A stretch of 64,000 bases of DNA from Bacillota bacterium (GTDB lineage: Bacteria; Bacillota; Clostridia; Oscillospirales; Ruminococcaceae), in assembly GCA_023418925.1 (NCBI GenBank), contig JAEZYS010000025.1, positions 3,946 to 67,945 on the forward strand. The letters run 5' to 3'. Position numbers and translations under genes: made by a program. Every line of letters starts with the position of its first letter. Within the stretch, counting starts at the first letter, position 1. The notes below the pieces were generated by a model. The model saw only the letters and a program-made list of their open reading frames with translations. It ran no database searches and was not told where the DNA came from. Positions 45,088 through 54,080 of the stretch are shown in pieces.

Positions 45088-46605
45088 ATGGTAAAATTGG
45101 CTATGCTTAAAACGTTGTCTGTATGTTTTTCACTTGCTTTACTGTGCAGTTGTACTGATGTAAATAACCAGTACATTAATGGTACAGAAATAACTGAAAA
45201 GGTTACTGATTCTAGTGTTTCTGAAATAATTTTATATGAAACCAGTACCAACATACGTGAAACGGAACTTTCTGATGAAATTCAGACTAACCCAATTTTA
45301 CCTGATAGTGAATCAGAGGCAATTCAGCATGAAAGCCCTATGGAAAGTGTGTCCGAACCTATTTCAGAAAAGGAAACAACTATTCCAAAGACTGAAACCA
45401 CTGCATCAGAAGCACAGCCTGAAACTACTCAGCAGTCTATAGTTGTACAAAATGGTAATGCCTCAAGCGTGTATGGCTCAAATAATTATAAAGCTTTGAA
45501 TTATAGCGATCAGAAGGGTATATGGATTTCTTACCTTGAGTACGATTCCATTATGAAAAACAAATCTGAAAAACAGTTTACTTCAAGTATCCGTAAGTAT
45601 TTTGACAATGTTTCGGATGCTGGATTTAACACTGTATATGTACACGTAAGAGCGTTTGGTGACGCATATTATAACTCAGAACTTTTTCCGTCAGGAGACA
45701 GATTTAACGGGACTATGGGAACAAAGGCTCCATATGATCCTTTACATATAATGATTAAAGAAGCTCACAGCAGAGGAATTTCTGTCCATGCATGGGTTAA
45801 TCCAATGCGTTTAATGACAGAAACACAAATTAAATCACTGTCAAATTCAAATAAGGTGAAAAAATGGTATAATAGCAGCAAAACAAAGGGTAAATACATT
45901 GTATATGTAGATGGCAGATGGTATCTTAATCCTGCATATGATGAAGTCAATAAATATATCTGTGATGGTATTTCTGAAATAATATCAAAGTATGATGTAG
46001 ACGGAATCCAGATTGATGACTATTTTTATCCTACAACTGCATCTTCCTTTGACTCTGCAGCCTACAAGGCATCAGGCACATCACTTTCCTTGAGCAAATG
46101 GAGAATTCAAAAAATCAATTTAATGGTAAAGGATATGTACAATACCGTACATTCAAGCAGTTCTTCTGTTGTTTTTGGTATTTCACCTCAGGGAAGTCTT
46201 GAAAATAACTATGATACAATGTATGCTGACGTAAAAACATGGTGTTCATCAACGGGGTACTGTGATTATATCCTGCCTCAGGTTTATTTCGGTTTTGATA
46301 ATCCTGCATTGCCTTTTGATAAGACAATAGATCAGTGGAGCAAAATGGTAACAAACAAAGATGTACAGCTTGTTATCGGGCTTGCTGGGTACAAGGTTGG
46401 TGTTACAGACACATATGCTGGTTCAGCTAAGAATGAATGGATTAACAATAATGACATTATCGGAAGACAGATAAATTCCTGCAACAGCCTGGATAATTAT
46501 GGCGGTATAGCTGTTTTCAGATATGGCAGTATATTTACTCCTGCATCTTCAGTATCTGCACATGTAAATGCAGAGTTGGAGAATATAAAAAAAGAGATAG
46601 AATAA
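45088..46605 (+). CDS. GHL10-type glycoside hydrolase-like lipoprotein
   Basis: A 505-residue protein. The signal peptide ends in the lipobox ALLCSC (Cys about 23), so it is a lipoprotein. A Ser/Thr/Glu-rich linker (about 30-140) precedes the GHL10/DUF187 catalytic-like domain: KGIWISYLEYDSI, GFNTVYVHVRAFGDAYY, ISVHAWVNPMR, VDGIQIDDYFYP with two acidic residues in the expected active-site position, and FGISPQGSL. The family are putative extracellular glycoside hydrolases, likely acting on cell-wall or polysaccharide substrates. The adjacent gene carries a related domain fused to an amidase. Confidence 0.85.
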   Translation: MVKLAMLKTLSVCFSLALLCSCTDVNNQYINGTEITEKVTDSSVSEIILYETSTNIRETELSDEIQTNPILPDSESEAIQHESPMESVSEPISEKETTIPKTETTASEAQPETTQQSIVVQNGNASSVYGSNNYKALNYSDQKGIWISYLEYDSIMKNKSEKQFTSSIRKYFDNVSDAGFNTVYVHVRAFGDAYYNSELFPSGDRFNGTMGTKAPYDPLHIMIKEAHSRGISVHAWVNPMRLMTETQIKSLSNSNKVKKWYNSSKTKGKYIVYVDGRWYLNPAYDEVNKYICDGISEIISKYDVDGIQIDDYFYPTTASSFDSAAYKASGTSLSLSKWRIQKINLMVKDMYNTVHSSSSSVVFGISPQGSLENNYDTMYADVKTWCSSTGYCDYILPQVYFGFDNPALPFDKTIDQWSKMVTNKDVQLVIGLAGYKVGVTDTYAGSAKNEWINNNDIIGRQINSCNSLDNYGGIAVFRYGSIFTPASSVSAHVNAELENIKKEIE

Positions 46606-46697
46606 ACAGAAACGTGGAAGAACAATGTCAAGAGACCTGAAAAGTCGTAAGGCCTTGGGTTTTGTAAATTCAGAATCCTGAAAGGATGGTCATTAAA

Positions 46698-49600
46698 ATG
46701 AAAGGAAAGTTCTCGCGTGTAATAAGCGTGGTAATGGCATTAATAATGTTGCTGCCGTTTATTTCTGAAAATACGGGAATTATACCTGGTTTAATAACAT
46801 ACGCTGAAGATGAAAATTATGTTGAAATACAACAGGATGATATAAACCGGGATGAAAACCTTCCTGATTTTGTTGAGCCTGAATATACACCTGCGTTTTC
46901 ATTTCCAAATGAAATGAGGGGCGTTTATATTACGCCTACTGTTCATTTTGCTGTTCCGAATGAGGACGGCAGTGAGAAAACTCCTGAAAAGATTTCTGCA
47001 GAAGTAGAATCAATGCTTGATACGATTGAGGCAACAAAGCTTAACACAATAATTATAAACACAGACTATAAAGGAACAATGTTTTACAGTACTGATGTCA
47101 ATGAAACAGTAAAGCGTTCAGTAATTGAGTATGCAATTGATGCAGCTAAGAACAGAGGCTTTTATGTGTACCTGACATTTGACATCAATAATGTTCTGAA
47201 TAGTCTTGAAGATATGGATTTACAGTCAAGAATTGATTATCTTGCAATAAAAGCTCATTCTTTTACTGTTAAATATCCAGTTGACGGCATTATACTGGAG
47301 GGATATTATTCATCAAAAAATACACAAAGTTATGATGAATATATGAAAAACGGCTCCGGAATTGGCTTTGAAAACTGGCTTCTGGATAATGGCGCATATG
47401 TTTTCAGCCTTTGTGCAGATGCAATAAGAAAAACAAATAATACTGTTCCTGTCGGAATTTCAATTATTGACGTATGGGCGAATTATACTACAAATGAAAT
47501 TGGCTCAGAAACAACAGTTGACTTCGAAGCACTTACCGATGGATATGCAGATACAGTAAGCTATCTTGAAAAGGGATACGCTGATTTTGTTATGCTTAGA
47601 GCAAAAGGCTCAATTGCTGATAACACTATTCCTTTTAATGAAATAATGGGTTGGTGGGACAAGCATTGTACTACGGTGGATATACCAATGTTCGTCAACC
47701 ATGCAAATGAAAAGATATGTACAGATGCACAGGGATGGTCTTCACCTGATGAACTTGTAAAACAGGTTATTGCTGCAAAGAATTATACTTCATACAAAGG
47801 CAGTGCATTCAGCTCATACAACAGCCTGAAAAAGAATTCTCTTGAGTCAACAACTGTTCTTGTAAAGCATTATAATGATCAGGTTGACCTTGAAGGACTT
47901 AACAACGAACTTGAAATGACATTGCCGACTTCGACAACGTTCAAGACAGAAGAACCTTCAGTTATTTTTGCAGGTTCCTTTGACCCGAATTTCTCTGTGT
48001 ACTTTCAGGGTAAACCGATTAAACTTAATGAAGCCGGACGATTCTATTTCAATATGGAACTTGATGTCGGAGTAAATACTTTTACTTTCCAGAGTAAGGC
48101 AAAGATTGTTACATATAAAATAACAAGAACAGTAAATGTACTGAAAAGTGTTTCACCGTCAGACTCTACAATGCGTGTTGAAGAACAGTCTACAATCGCA
48201 CTCAGCGCAATAGCTTATAAGGGATCAACTGTTACGGCTTCAATCAACGGTAAGTCCATTTCACTTAAACCTGTTGACGGACTTACAGATGAGCTTGATC
48301 CTAACTCAAACTATACAAAATATGTCGGTCAGTATACTGCTCCGTCAGGTAAAAGGGGACAGGATATAGACCTCGGTGCAATAAAATTCTATGGTACATA
48401 TCCGACGAAAACTACAAACATAGAACAATCAAGGACAGGAAGCAATATTATTGTAAATGCTCTTGCTGAAATAGCAAATGATTACAGCGGAAGTCTGCTT
48501 ATGGTAAACAGCGATAACACAATGGTTTACAATTACAGGACTACAGATACAGTACCTACTCCTGATATGTCAAGACTGCCTGCCGGAACTCTTGATTATT
48601 GTGTTAAAACCGTAACCTACGGCGGCACAAGCTATTATCTTACTCAATCTGGAAAGAGAATAAAAACGTCAGCTGTTTCTGTTCTTTCAAATAAGCCGCT
48701 TGGAACAAATGTAATGTCAGTAAAGTCTGTTGCAAAGGACGGAACAGATACTGTTCTTAAACTTGGTGTTACACAGAAAATTCCTTTTGCAATGGCTTTC
48801 AATAATGTAAATTATTCCGGCGGTGACAACGGAAGTTATTATATTTCTGATTTTACTGCAACTTCGCTAGTTATCACGTTTGATTATGTTACATCTGTAT
48901 CTGCAGGTGATATATCATTCCCATCAAGTTCTGTATTTACTTCCGGAACATGGAATAGCTATGATTCAAACGGATTGACTAAGACAAAGCTTACGTTGAA
49001 TTTAAGAGAACAGGGCATCTTTGCAGGTGTAACTACTACATATGATTCAGAGGGCAATCTTGTTTTCAGATTCAATGGTCCAAGAAACAGTGTAAGCGGA
49101 GCAACTATTGTAATAGATCCTGGACATGGATATACAGGCAAATCAGCTTTTGACCCCGGTGCTGTCGGACATATTAAAGAACAGTCTGCAAATCTTGCCA
49201 TTGCAAAATATCTTGAACAGATTTTATCTGATCAGGGTGCAAATGTTATAAGACTTAAAACTGAAAGTCAGACTTATGTAACCGATCAGAGAGCATCAAT
49301 TGCAAGGCAGTACAGCCCTGATTTGTTTATCTCTGTTCACTGCAATTCAGCTTCCGAATCAGCTAAGGGCGCGGAAGCATATTACTTCACGCCGTATTCA
49401 CAGCCGCTTGCTAAGTATGTTTCTGCGGCAATTGGTTCATATCTGTCCGAAAATGTTCATGGAGGCGGAGACTGCAACAGGGGTGCAAAGTACAACTACT
49501 TCTTTGTAACTCAACAGCAGGATTTCCCGTCAATTCTGATAGAGTCAGGATTTGTTACAAACTATAATGAGGCAATGGCACTTGCAGATTCATCACATCA

Positions 49601-49865
49601 GTATAATATAGCTAATGCAATTGCAAAGGGTGTAAGTAGGTATTTTTCAAGATGTACATATTCGTCATACGGAGATGGTTCAGGTGTGGCAGAGAAAACA
49701 GAAGTTCCACAGCAGACACAGCCTGCATATACAGAATCAGCTGCTCCTGTGGAAAATCCATTTGCTGATACAACTCCTGTTCCGGATTCGTTCTGGCAGA
49801 CTGAATATATCAACACAGATGACCCATACTATAGTTGGTATTTAAAAGGTAATCCATACGGATAA
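46698..49865 (+). CDS. Secreted N-acetylmuramoyl-L-alanine amidase with N-terminal GHL10-like domain
   Basis: A 1055-residue secreted protein with a signal peptide (about 1-35). Residues 60-380 form a GHL10-like domain (EMRGVYITPTVHF, LNTIIINTDYKGTMFY, PVDGIILEGYYSS), although the second acidic pair of the family is changed to LEGYY. Residues 380-800 are beta-rich, with no recognised domain. Residues 803-985 are an amidase_3 domain: IVIDPGHGY, KEQSANLAIAKYL, FISVHCNSA and ILIESGFVTN supply zinc ligands and the catalytic Glu. It should cleave between MurNAc and L-Ala. ATG 46698 is preferred to 46686 because AAAGGA ends only one base before the latter. Confidence 0.88.
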   Translation: MKGKFSRVISVVMALIMLLPFISENTGIIPGLITYAEDENYVEIQQDDINRDENLPDFVEPEYTPAFSFPNEMRGVYITPTVHFAVPNEDGSEKTPEKISAEVESMLDTIEATKLNTIIINTDYKGTMFYSTDVNETVKRSVIEYAIDAAKNRGFYVYLTFDINNVLNSLEDMDLQSRIDYLAIKAHSFTVKYPVDGIILEGYYSSKNTQSYDEYMKNGSGIGFENWLLDNGAYVFSLCADAIRKTNNTVPVGISIIDVWANYTTNEIGSETTVDFEALTDGYADTVSYLEKGYADFVMLRAKGSIADNTIPFNEIMGWWDKHCTTVDIPMFVNHANEKICTDAQGWSSPDELVKQVIAAKNYTSYKGSAFSSYNSLKKNSLESTTVLVKHYNDQVDLEGLNNELEMTLPTSTTFKTEEPSVIFAGSFDPNFSVYFQGKPIKLNEAGRFYFNMELDVGVNTFTFQSKAKIVTYKITRTVNVLKSVSPSDSTMRVEEQSTIALSAIAYKGSTVTASINGKSISLKPVDGLTDELDPNSNYTKYVGQYTAPSGKRGQDIDLGAIKFYGTYPTKTTNIEQSRTGSNIIVNALAEIANDYSGSLLMVNSDNTMVYNYRTTDTVPTPDMSRLPAGTLDYCVKTVTYGGTSYYLTQSGKRIKTSAVSVLSNKPLGTNVMSVKSVAKDGTDTVLKLGVTQKIPFAMAFNNVNYSGGDNGSYYISDFTATSLVITFDYVTSVSAGDISFPSSSVFTSGTWNSYDSNGLTKTKLTLNLREQGIFAGVTTTYDSEGNLVFRFNGPRNSVSGATIVIDPGHGYTGKSAFDPGAVGHIKEQSANLAIAKYLEQILSDQGANVIRLKTESQTYVTDQRASIARQYSPDLFISVHCNSASESAKGAEAYYFTPYSQPLAKYVSAAIGSYLSENVHGGGDCNRGAKYNYFFVTQQQDFPSILIESGFVTNYNEAMALADSSHQYNIANAIAKGVSRYFSRCTYSSYGDGSGVAEKTEVPQQTQPAYTESAAPVENPFADTTPVPDSFWQTEYINTDDPYYSWYLKGNPYG

Positions 49866-50035
49866 TTAAGGTAAAGTTGGTACAAAAAATATTATTTGAA
49901 AACAATCTGTTAAATAGCTTGAAAAAATGGTAGAATTAATATAATATAGTAATCAGTTGTTTTATTGTGATTGAACAAATGCATGAATTGCTTTATGTGT
50001 AGGTTTAACATATATTTAAATTTCAGGAGGTAAAA

Positions 50036-50419
50036 ATGAATACAATTTTATTTTTCGGTTTGGCAACTCAGACAGCAGGCGATGCTGCAACTGCCGGAGG
50101 CACAACAGGATCAGTTCTTTCAATGGTTTTATCAATAGGTCTTATGCTTGTTGTTTTCTACTTTTTCCTTATCAGACCACAGAAGAAGAAGGAAAAGGAA
50201 TCAAAGAACATGAAGGAAAACCTTCAAATAGGTGACGAAGTTACAACTATCGGAGGAATAACAGGTATAATTGTACGCAAGGCAGAAGATACTGTTGTTA
50301 TCGAAACAGGCGGAGAAAAAAACAAGATCAGAGTAAAGATCTGGGCTATTTCAGAAAATGCTACAAGTCATGACGACGCTGAACAGGCTGCTGCTAGCAA
50401 AAAGAAAAAGATAGACTAA
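50036..50419 (+). CDS. yajC: Preprotein translocase subunit YajC
   Basis: A 127-residue protein with a single N-terminal helix (about 26-46) and the conserved FYFFLIRPQKKKEKESKNMKENLQIGDEVTTIGGITG. It associates with SecDF-YidC and aids export. ATG 50036 follows AGGAGG. It is followed by a TIGR04086 membrane protein, the common order ahead of the SCIFF locus. Confidence 0.93.
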   Translation: MNTILFFGLATQTAGDAATAGGTTGSVLSMVLSIGLMLVVFYFFLIRPQKKKEKESKNMKENLQIGDEVTTIGGITGIIVRKAEDTVVIETGGEKNKIRVKIWAISENATSHDDAEQAAASKKKKID

Positions 50420-50509
50420 AAAGCATATACTGCTCATTTTCCGAATAAAATGTTGTAATTAACGGATGAATTTCTGTATTAATACAACGTTGGAATGTGA
50501 GGGGTTGCT

Positions 50510-50911
50510 ATGCGGAAAACTGTTGCTCAGACTGAAAGGCAGGAGCGTATTATGCTCGCTGTAACAACCATACTGTCCTGTGTAGGAGCAGTATTTATTT
50601 GTGTATCAGTTTTTTCTGCAATTATAGCAAATCTTGATGTTCCGGATGGGGTTGTTACTTTGATGTCAACGCTGTCTCTATGTGCCGGTTGTTTTGCCGC
50701 AGGTTATACTGCATCAAAACGCAGGCGTAAAAACGGACTTCTGACAGGGGTAATTTGCGGAGCTATTATTTTTATTGTTGTATTTATTCTTGGGATTATA
50801 TTTGCGGGAAGTTTTTCTGCGGCTGGTTTATTTACCAAAACAATAATAATAATTGTGTGTTCTGCTATCGGCGGGGTGGCAGGTGTGAATATAAGGACAA
50901 GAATTCGTTAA
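50510..50911 (+). CDS. TIGR04086 family membrane protein
   Basis: A 133-residue protein with four hydrophobic segments and the Cys-containing TLSLCAGCFAAGYTASKRRRKNGLLTGVICGAIIF block of TIGR04086. The family is of unknown function and frequently lies next to yajC and the SCIFF gene in Clostridia. The ATG 50510 follows GAGGGG. It lies 70 bases before the SCIFF peptide gene, which has its own promoter. Confidence 0.85.
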   Translation: MRKTVAQTERQERIMLAVTTILSCVGAVFICVSVFSAIIANLDVPDGVVTLMSTLSLCAGCFAAGYTASKRRRKNGLLTGVICGAIIFIVVFILGIIFAGSFSAAGLFTKTIIIIVCSAIGGVAGVNIRTRIR

Positions 50912-50919
50912 AATTACTA

Positions 50920-50948
50920 TTGAAATAGGAAATGTTTTGTGATATAAT
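50920..50948 (+). promoter_or_regulatory. Promoter of the SCIFF peptide gene
   Basis: TTGAAA (50920-50925), 17 bases, TATAAT (50943-50948), 34 bases before the start; a GGAGGAG ribosome site lies between. Confidence 0.8.
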
Positions 50949-50981
50949 TATTTTAATATTTTTATTGGAGGAGAAGAACCA

Positions 50982-51119
50982 ATGAAGCACATTAAGACAA
51001 TTAATATGGCTAATCTCAAAAAAACTGCTGTAAAGGGTGGCTGTGGCAAATGTCAGGCATCATGCCAGTCAGCATGCAAAACTTCATGCACAGTTGCTAA
51101 CCAGAAGTGTGAGAAGTAA
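50982..51119 (+). CDS. scfA: SCIFF ranthipeptide precursor (six Cys in forty-five residues)
   Basis: Exactly 45 residues with six Cys at 21, 24, 28, 32, 36 and 43. The leader begins MKHIKTINMANLKKTAVKG and the core starts GCGKCQASCQSACKTSC. This matches the SCIFF family, whose members are modified to sulfur-to-non-alpha-carbon thioethers (ranthipeptides) by a radical SAM enzyme. The gene is too short for normal ORF calling. It has its own promoter and GGAGGAG site. A stem-loop (51142-51163) separates it from the maturase gene, so the precursor should be made in excess. Confidence 0.96.
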   Translation: MKHIKTINMANLKKTAVKGGCGKCQASCQSACKTSCTVANQKCEK

Positions 51120-51141
51120 TCTCATTACAGAGATAAAGTTT

Positions 51142-51163
51142 TAAGGGACAGTAATGTCCCTTA
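51142..51163 (+). terminator. Stem-loop (terminator or attenuator) between SCIFF and its maturase
   Basis: Perfect 9-bp stem TAAGGGACA / TGTCCCTTA with a GTAA loop, then TTTACTTTTTT. It likely limits read-through into the maturase. Confidence 0.85.
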
Positions 51164-51172
51164 TTTACTTTT

Positions 51173-51200
51173 TTGATTTTGTCGGATTATGTGCTATAAT
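51173..51200 (+). promoter_or_regulatory. Separate promoter for the maturase gene
   Basis: TTGATT (51173-51178), 16 bases, with extended -10 TGC-TATAAT (51192-51200), 40 bases before the scfB start. Confidence 0.7.
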
Positions 51201-51239
51201 TGCCTTGTGCATAGATATTGAATGAGGGATGGTATAAAA

Positions 51240-52616
51240 ATGATACATAAATATAAGCTTAATGGATATAACATCGTGCTTGATGTAAACAGCGGGGGTG
51301 TGCATGTAGTTGACGAACTTACCTATGATATGCTTGATAATGTAAAGCCACCGTTTGAAGATGAGTGCCCAGCAAGTGTTATAGAAAAGCTTATGCGTTT
51401 TTATGAAGAGGATGAAATAAAATCCTGCTATAATGAGGTTAAGGAACTTTATAATCAGGAGATTCTGTATTCTGAAGATGATTATGAGAAATACGCAAAG
51501 TATGCTGTTGCTGCTCCTGTAAAGGCAATGTGTCTGCTTGTTGCTATGGACTGTAACTTAAGGTGTGAATATTGTTTTGCTTCCACAGGTGACTATGGTC
51601 ACGGAAGAATGATTATGGATTTCACAACAGGAAAAAAGGCACTTGACTTCCTGCTTGAAAATTCGGGTGACAGAGAAAATCTTGAAGTTGACTTCTTTGG
51701 CGGAGAGCCACTTATGAATTTTGACGTCGTAAAACAGCTGGTTGAATACGGCAGATCAAAAGAAAAAGAGTATAACAAGAAGTTTAGATTTACTATGACA
51801 ACAAACGGCGTTCTTCTTGATGATGAAAAGATGGAGTATCTTAACAAGGAAATGTCAAATATCGTTCTTTCAATTGACGGACGTAAGGAAGTCAATGACA
51901 GGGTGAGAAGACGTGTTGACGGTACAGGCTGTTATGATAAGATATTACCTGCTTTCAAAAAGGTTAAGGATCTTCGTGGCGAACAGAGTTATTATGTAAG
52001 GGGAACGTTTACAAAGTATAACCTTGACTTCTCAAATGACGTATTCCATCTTTTTGATGAGGGCTTTGATCAGATATCAATTGAGCCTGTTGTATGCGAT
52101 TCAAAGGAAAAGTACGCTATCACAGAAGCAGACCTTCCAAGAGTTTTCAGTGAGTACGAACGTCTTGCACAGCGTATGCTTATAAATGAAAAGAAGGGAA
52201 AGAAGTTCAACTTCTTCCATTTCATGCTTGATCTTGATCAGGGACCTTGTGCAATTAAGAGATTAAGAGGTTGCTCAAGCGGTAACGAGTACGTTGCTGT
52301 AACTACTGAGGGTGATATTTATCCTTGTCATCAGTTTGTTGGAATTACTGACTTTAAAATGGGTAATGTTTTTGATGGAACATTCAATACTGAAATGAAA
52401 AAGGAATTTGCCGGCGCACATATATATTCAAAGCCTGAATGTAAAAAATGCTGGGCTAAGTTTTATTGCAGCGGCGGATGTAATGCGAATAATTATATTT
52501 ATTCAAATGATATTCATATTCCACATAAATTAAGCTGCGAGATTCAAAAGAAGAGACTTGAATGTGCTATTATGATTAAAGCAGCACATGCCTGCGAAGA
52601 GGAAGAGGCAGAATAA
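51240..52616 (+). CDS. scfB: SCIFF radical SAM maturase
   Basis: A 458-residue radical SAM peptide maturase. The N-terminal precursor-binding region (MIHKYKLNGYNIVLDVNSGGVHVVDE) precedes the CX3CX2C motif CNLRCEYC (about 106-113), and a C-terminal SPASM domain carries extra Cys (RGCSSGNEYVAV, YPCHQF, CKKCWAKFYCSGGC). It forms thioethers between Cys sulfur and non-alpha carbons in the 45-residue SCIFF precursor. ATG 51240 is preferred to 51222, since the latter lies inside the GAGGGATGG region. A terminator follows. Confidence 0.95.
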   Translation: MIHKYKLNGYNIVLDVNSGGVHVVDELTYDMLDNVKPPFEDECPASVIEKLMRFYEEDEIKSCYNEVKELYNQEILYSEDDYEKYAKYAVAAPVKAMCLLVAMDCNLRCEYCFASTGDYGHGRMIMDFTTGKKALDFLLENSGDRENLEVDFFGGEPLMNFDVVKQLVEYGRSKEKEYNKKFRFTMTTNGVLLDDEKMEYLNKEMSNIVLSIDGRKEVNDRVRRRVDGTGCYDKILPAFKKVKDLRGEQSYYVRGTFTKYNLDFSNDVFHLFDEGFDQISIEPVVCDSKEKYAITEADLPRVFSEYERLAQRMLINEKKGKKFNFFHFMLDLDQGPCAIKRLRGCSSGNEYVAVTTEGDIYPCHQFVGITDFKMGNVFDGTFNTEMKKEFAGAHIYSKPECKKCWAKFYCSGGCNANNYIYSNDIHIPHKLSCEIQKKRLECAIMIKAAHACEEEEAE

Positions 52617-52628
52617 TAACTTAATTAT

Positions 52629-52664
52629 AACACAGTTTATTTCTTTAAAGATATAAACTGTGTT
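52629..52664 (+). terminator. Terminator of scfB
   Basis: Stem ACACAGTTTAT / ATAAACTGTGT, followed by TTTTTTT. Confidence 0.9.
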
Positions 52665-52699
52665 TTTTTATTTAATGAACATGAAATTTGTTTCAGGTA

Positions 52700-52742
52700 T
52701 TGACCTTTGTAAAAAAATGTGGTAAATTAGTTATAGGTAACT
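52700..52742 (+). promoter_or_regulatory. Promoter and possible operator of the TetR gene
   Basis: TTGACC (52700-52705), 17 bases, TAAATT (52723-52728). The inverted repeat AGTTA-TAGG-TAACT (52729-52742) overlaps the start region, a plausible autoregulatory TetR site. Inference. Confidence 0.45.
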
Positions 52743-52764
52743 TAAATATAGGAGATGCGATATA

Positions 52765-53367
52765 ATGGTCGAACGTGAAATAAGTACACCTCAGCAGCAG
52801 AGGTCTATTGATAAAAAAAACAGAATCCTGAAAGCAGGATATGAGTTAATCTGCAAAAATGGATATTATAATACAAACACAGCTGAAATAGCCAAAGCAG
52901 CTGGGGTTTCAACTGGAATACTATACCGTTACTTCAAAGATAAAAAAGATATATTTCTTCAGGGTTTAGAAGATTGTTTTTCCTCGTTTTCAACATCTGC
53001 CTTAGAAAAGCTTGAACTGCTTGATAAGAGTGATATGCGAAGTCTTGTAAACTTTTTCGTGGAATACACTCTTGAATATCATAATATGGACAGAAAAGCT
53101 TATAAGGAACTTGTTGCAATATCTAATGCAGATATTGAGATTCAGAATTTATTAGTATTTGCAAGTTGTAAAACTATGGATTTCTTTGTAAAAATACTAC
53201 CTGAATTCGGTATCAATCAGGATAAACTGAAGGAAAGAGTTAAAATATCTTATCATCTTATAGAAAATTATGTTCATGAATATACATTCTATCCTGATGA
53301 TGAAATTGATTATACATTTATTAAAGAGAAAATAATCGATACTGTTATGTTTATTCTTACAGAATAA
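52765..53367 (+). CDS. TetR/AcrR family transcriptional regulator
   Basis: A 200-residue TetR regulator. The N-terminal helix-turn-helix (about 17-63) is ILKAGYELICKNGYYNTNTAEIAKAAGVSTGILYRYFKDKKDIF; the C-terminal ligand domain has no clear relatives. It lies after the SCIFF locus and before the convergent peptidoglycan-binding genes, with its own promoter and a shared bidirectional terminator, so its target may be itself or a distant gene. The effector is unknown. Confidence 0.93.
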   Translation: MVEREISTPQQQRSIDKKNRILKAGYELICKNGYYNTNTAEIAKAAGVSTGILYRYFKDKKDIFLQGLEDCFSSFSTSALEKLELLDKSDMRSLVNFFVEYTLEYHNMDRKAYKELVAISNADIEIQNLLVFASCKTMDFFVKILPEFGINQDKLKERVKISYHLIENYVHEYTFYPDDEIDYTFIKEKIIDTVMFILTE

Positions 53368-53381
53368 AATATGAAATAATA

Positions 53382-53414
53382 AATACGGATGCCTTTTTTA
53401 CAGCGCATCCGTAT
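53382..53414. terminator. Bidirectional terminator between tetR-like gene and the SleC-like cluster
   Basis: Stem AATACGGATGC / GCATCCGTATT with T-rich sequence on both sides. Confidence 0.88.
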
Positions 53415-53422
53415 TACTTTTT

Positions 53423-53944
53423 TTATTTGCCGGCATGAATATTATATAGATTAGCAATATCATTCCAGCTCTCAAGATCTATTATTCCGGTTGGCGGATT
53501 TCCTACAATAACCTGTAGCTTTTTTACTTCGTCCATTGTTTCTGTATCATATACACCATTAACAGTGATTGTATTGATATTGCTGTAATATCGTGAAATT
53601 GTATTGATCATTGCCTGCAGAATATATATATAGTCTCCTTTTTCCATATAATTAATTTTATAGTCTGATGAAGGGAACACCTTTATTTTGTTTGGGCCAA
53701 GAAAATACGATGTCACATCAGTGTTATATACAGTGACAATTTTATCAAAAGTATCTTTATCAACTGCACCAGTTTCAGGAAGTCCGTATTCTTTCTGAAA
53801 AGTTCTTACAGCTTTCCGTGAATCTTCTCCATAAATACCGTCAGGAATTATAGCTGGTATAGTAGGATTAATAAAGGAAATACCTCTGAGGTAACTTTGT
53901 ATTTCATAAATATAGTCTCTTTTATCTTGATTTGTAAATGCCAT
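53423..53944 (-). CDS. Small protein with two peptidoglycan-binding domains
   Basis: A 173-residue protein without signal peptide. Two PG_binding_1 units are visible: about 10-65 (IYEIQSYLRGISFINPTIPAIIPDGIYGEDSRKAVRTFQKEYGLPETG) and about 95-165 (YILQAMINTISRYYSNINTITVNGVYDTETMDEVKKLQVIVGNPPTGIIDLESW). There is no catalytic domain. ATG 53944 follows GGAGG by seven bases; the codons upstream to 53989 are not supported. It is the last gene of a three-gene minus-strand set that together resembles a split SleC-like protein. Confidence 0.85.
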   Translation of the reverse strand: MAFTNQDKRDYIYEIQSYLRGISFINPTIPAIIPDGIYGEDSRKAVRTFQKEYGLPETGAVDKDTFDKIVTVYNTDVTSYFLGPNKIKVFPSSDYKINYMEKGDYIYILQAMINTISRYYSNINTITVNGVYDTETMDEVKKLQVIVGNPPTGIIDLESWNDIANLYNIHAGK

Positions 53945-54080
53945 TTCAAACCTCCATTTTATTTTAATAACATGTAGAAGTCGTTTCAACCATTTAAGTG
54001 TTTAAAAAACAATATGTATACTTGCATATAAGAAAAACTACAAGATTTTTGTATACACTTTAATTGGAGATTAGCAGTAT

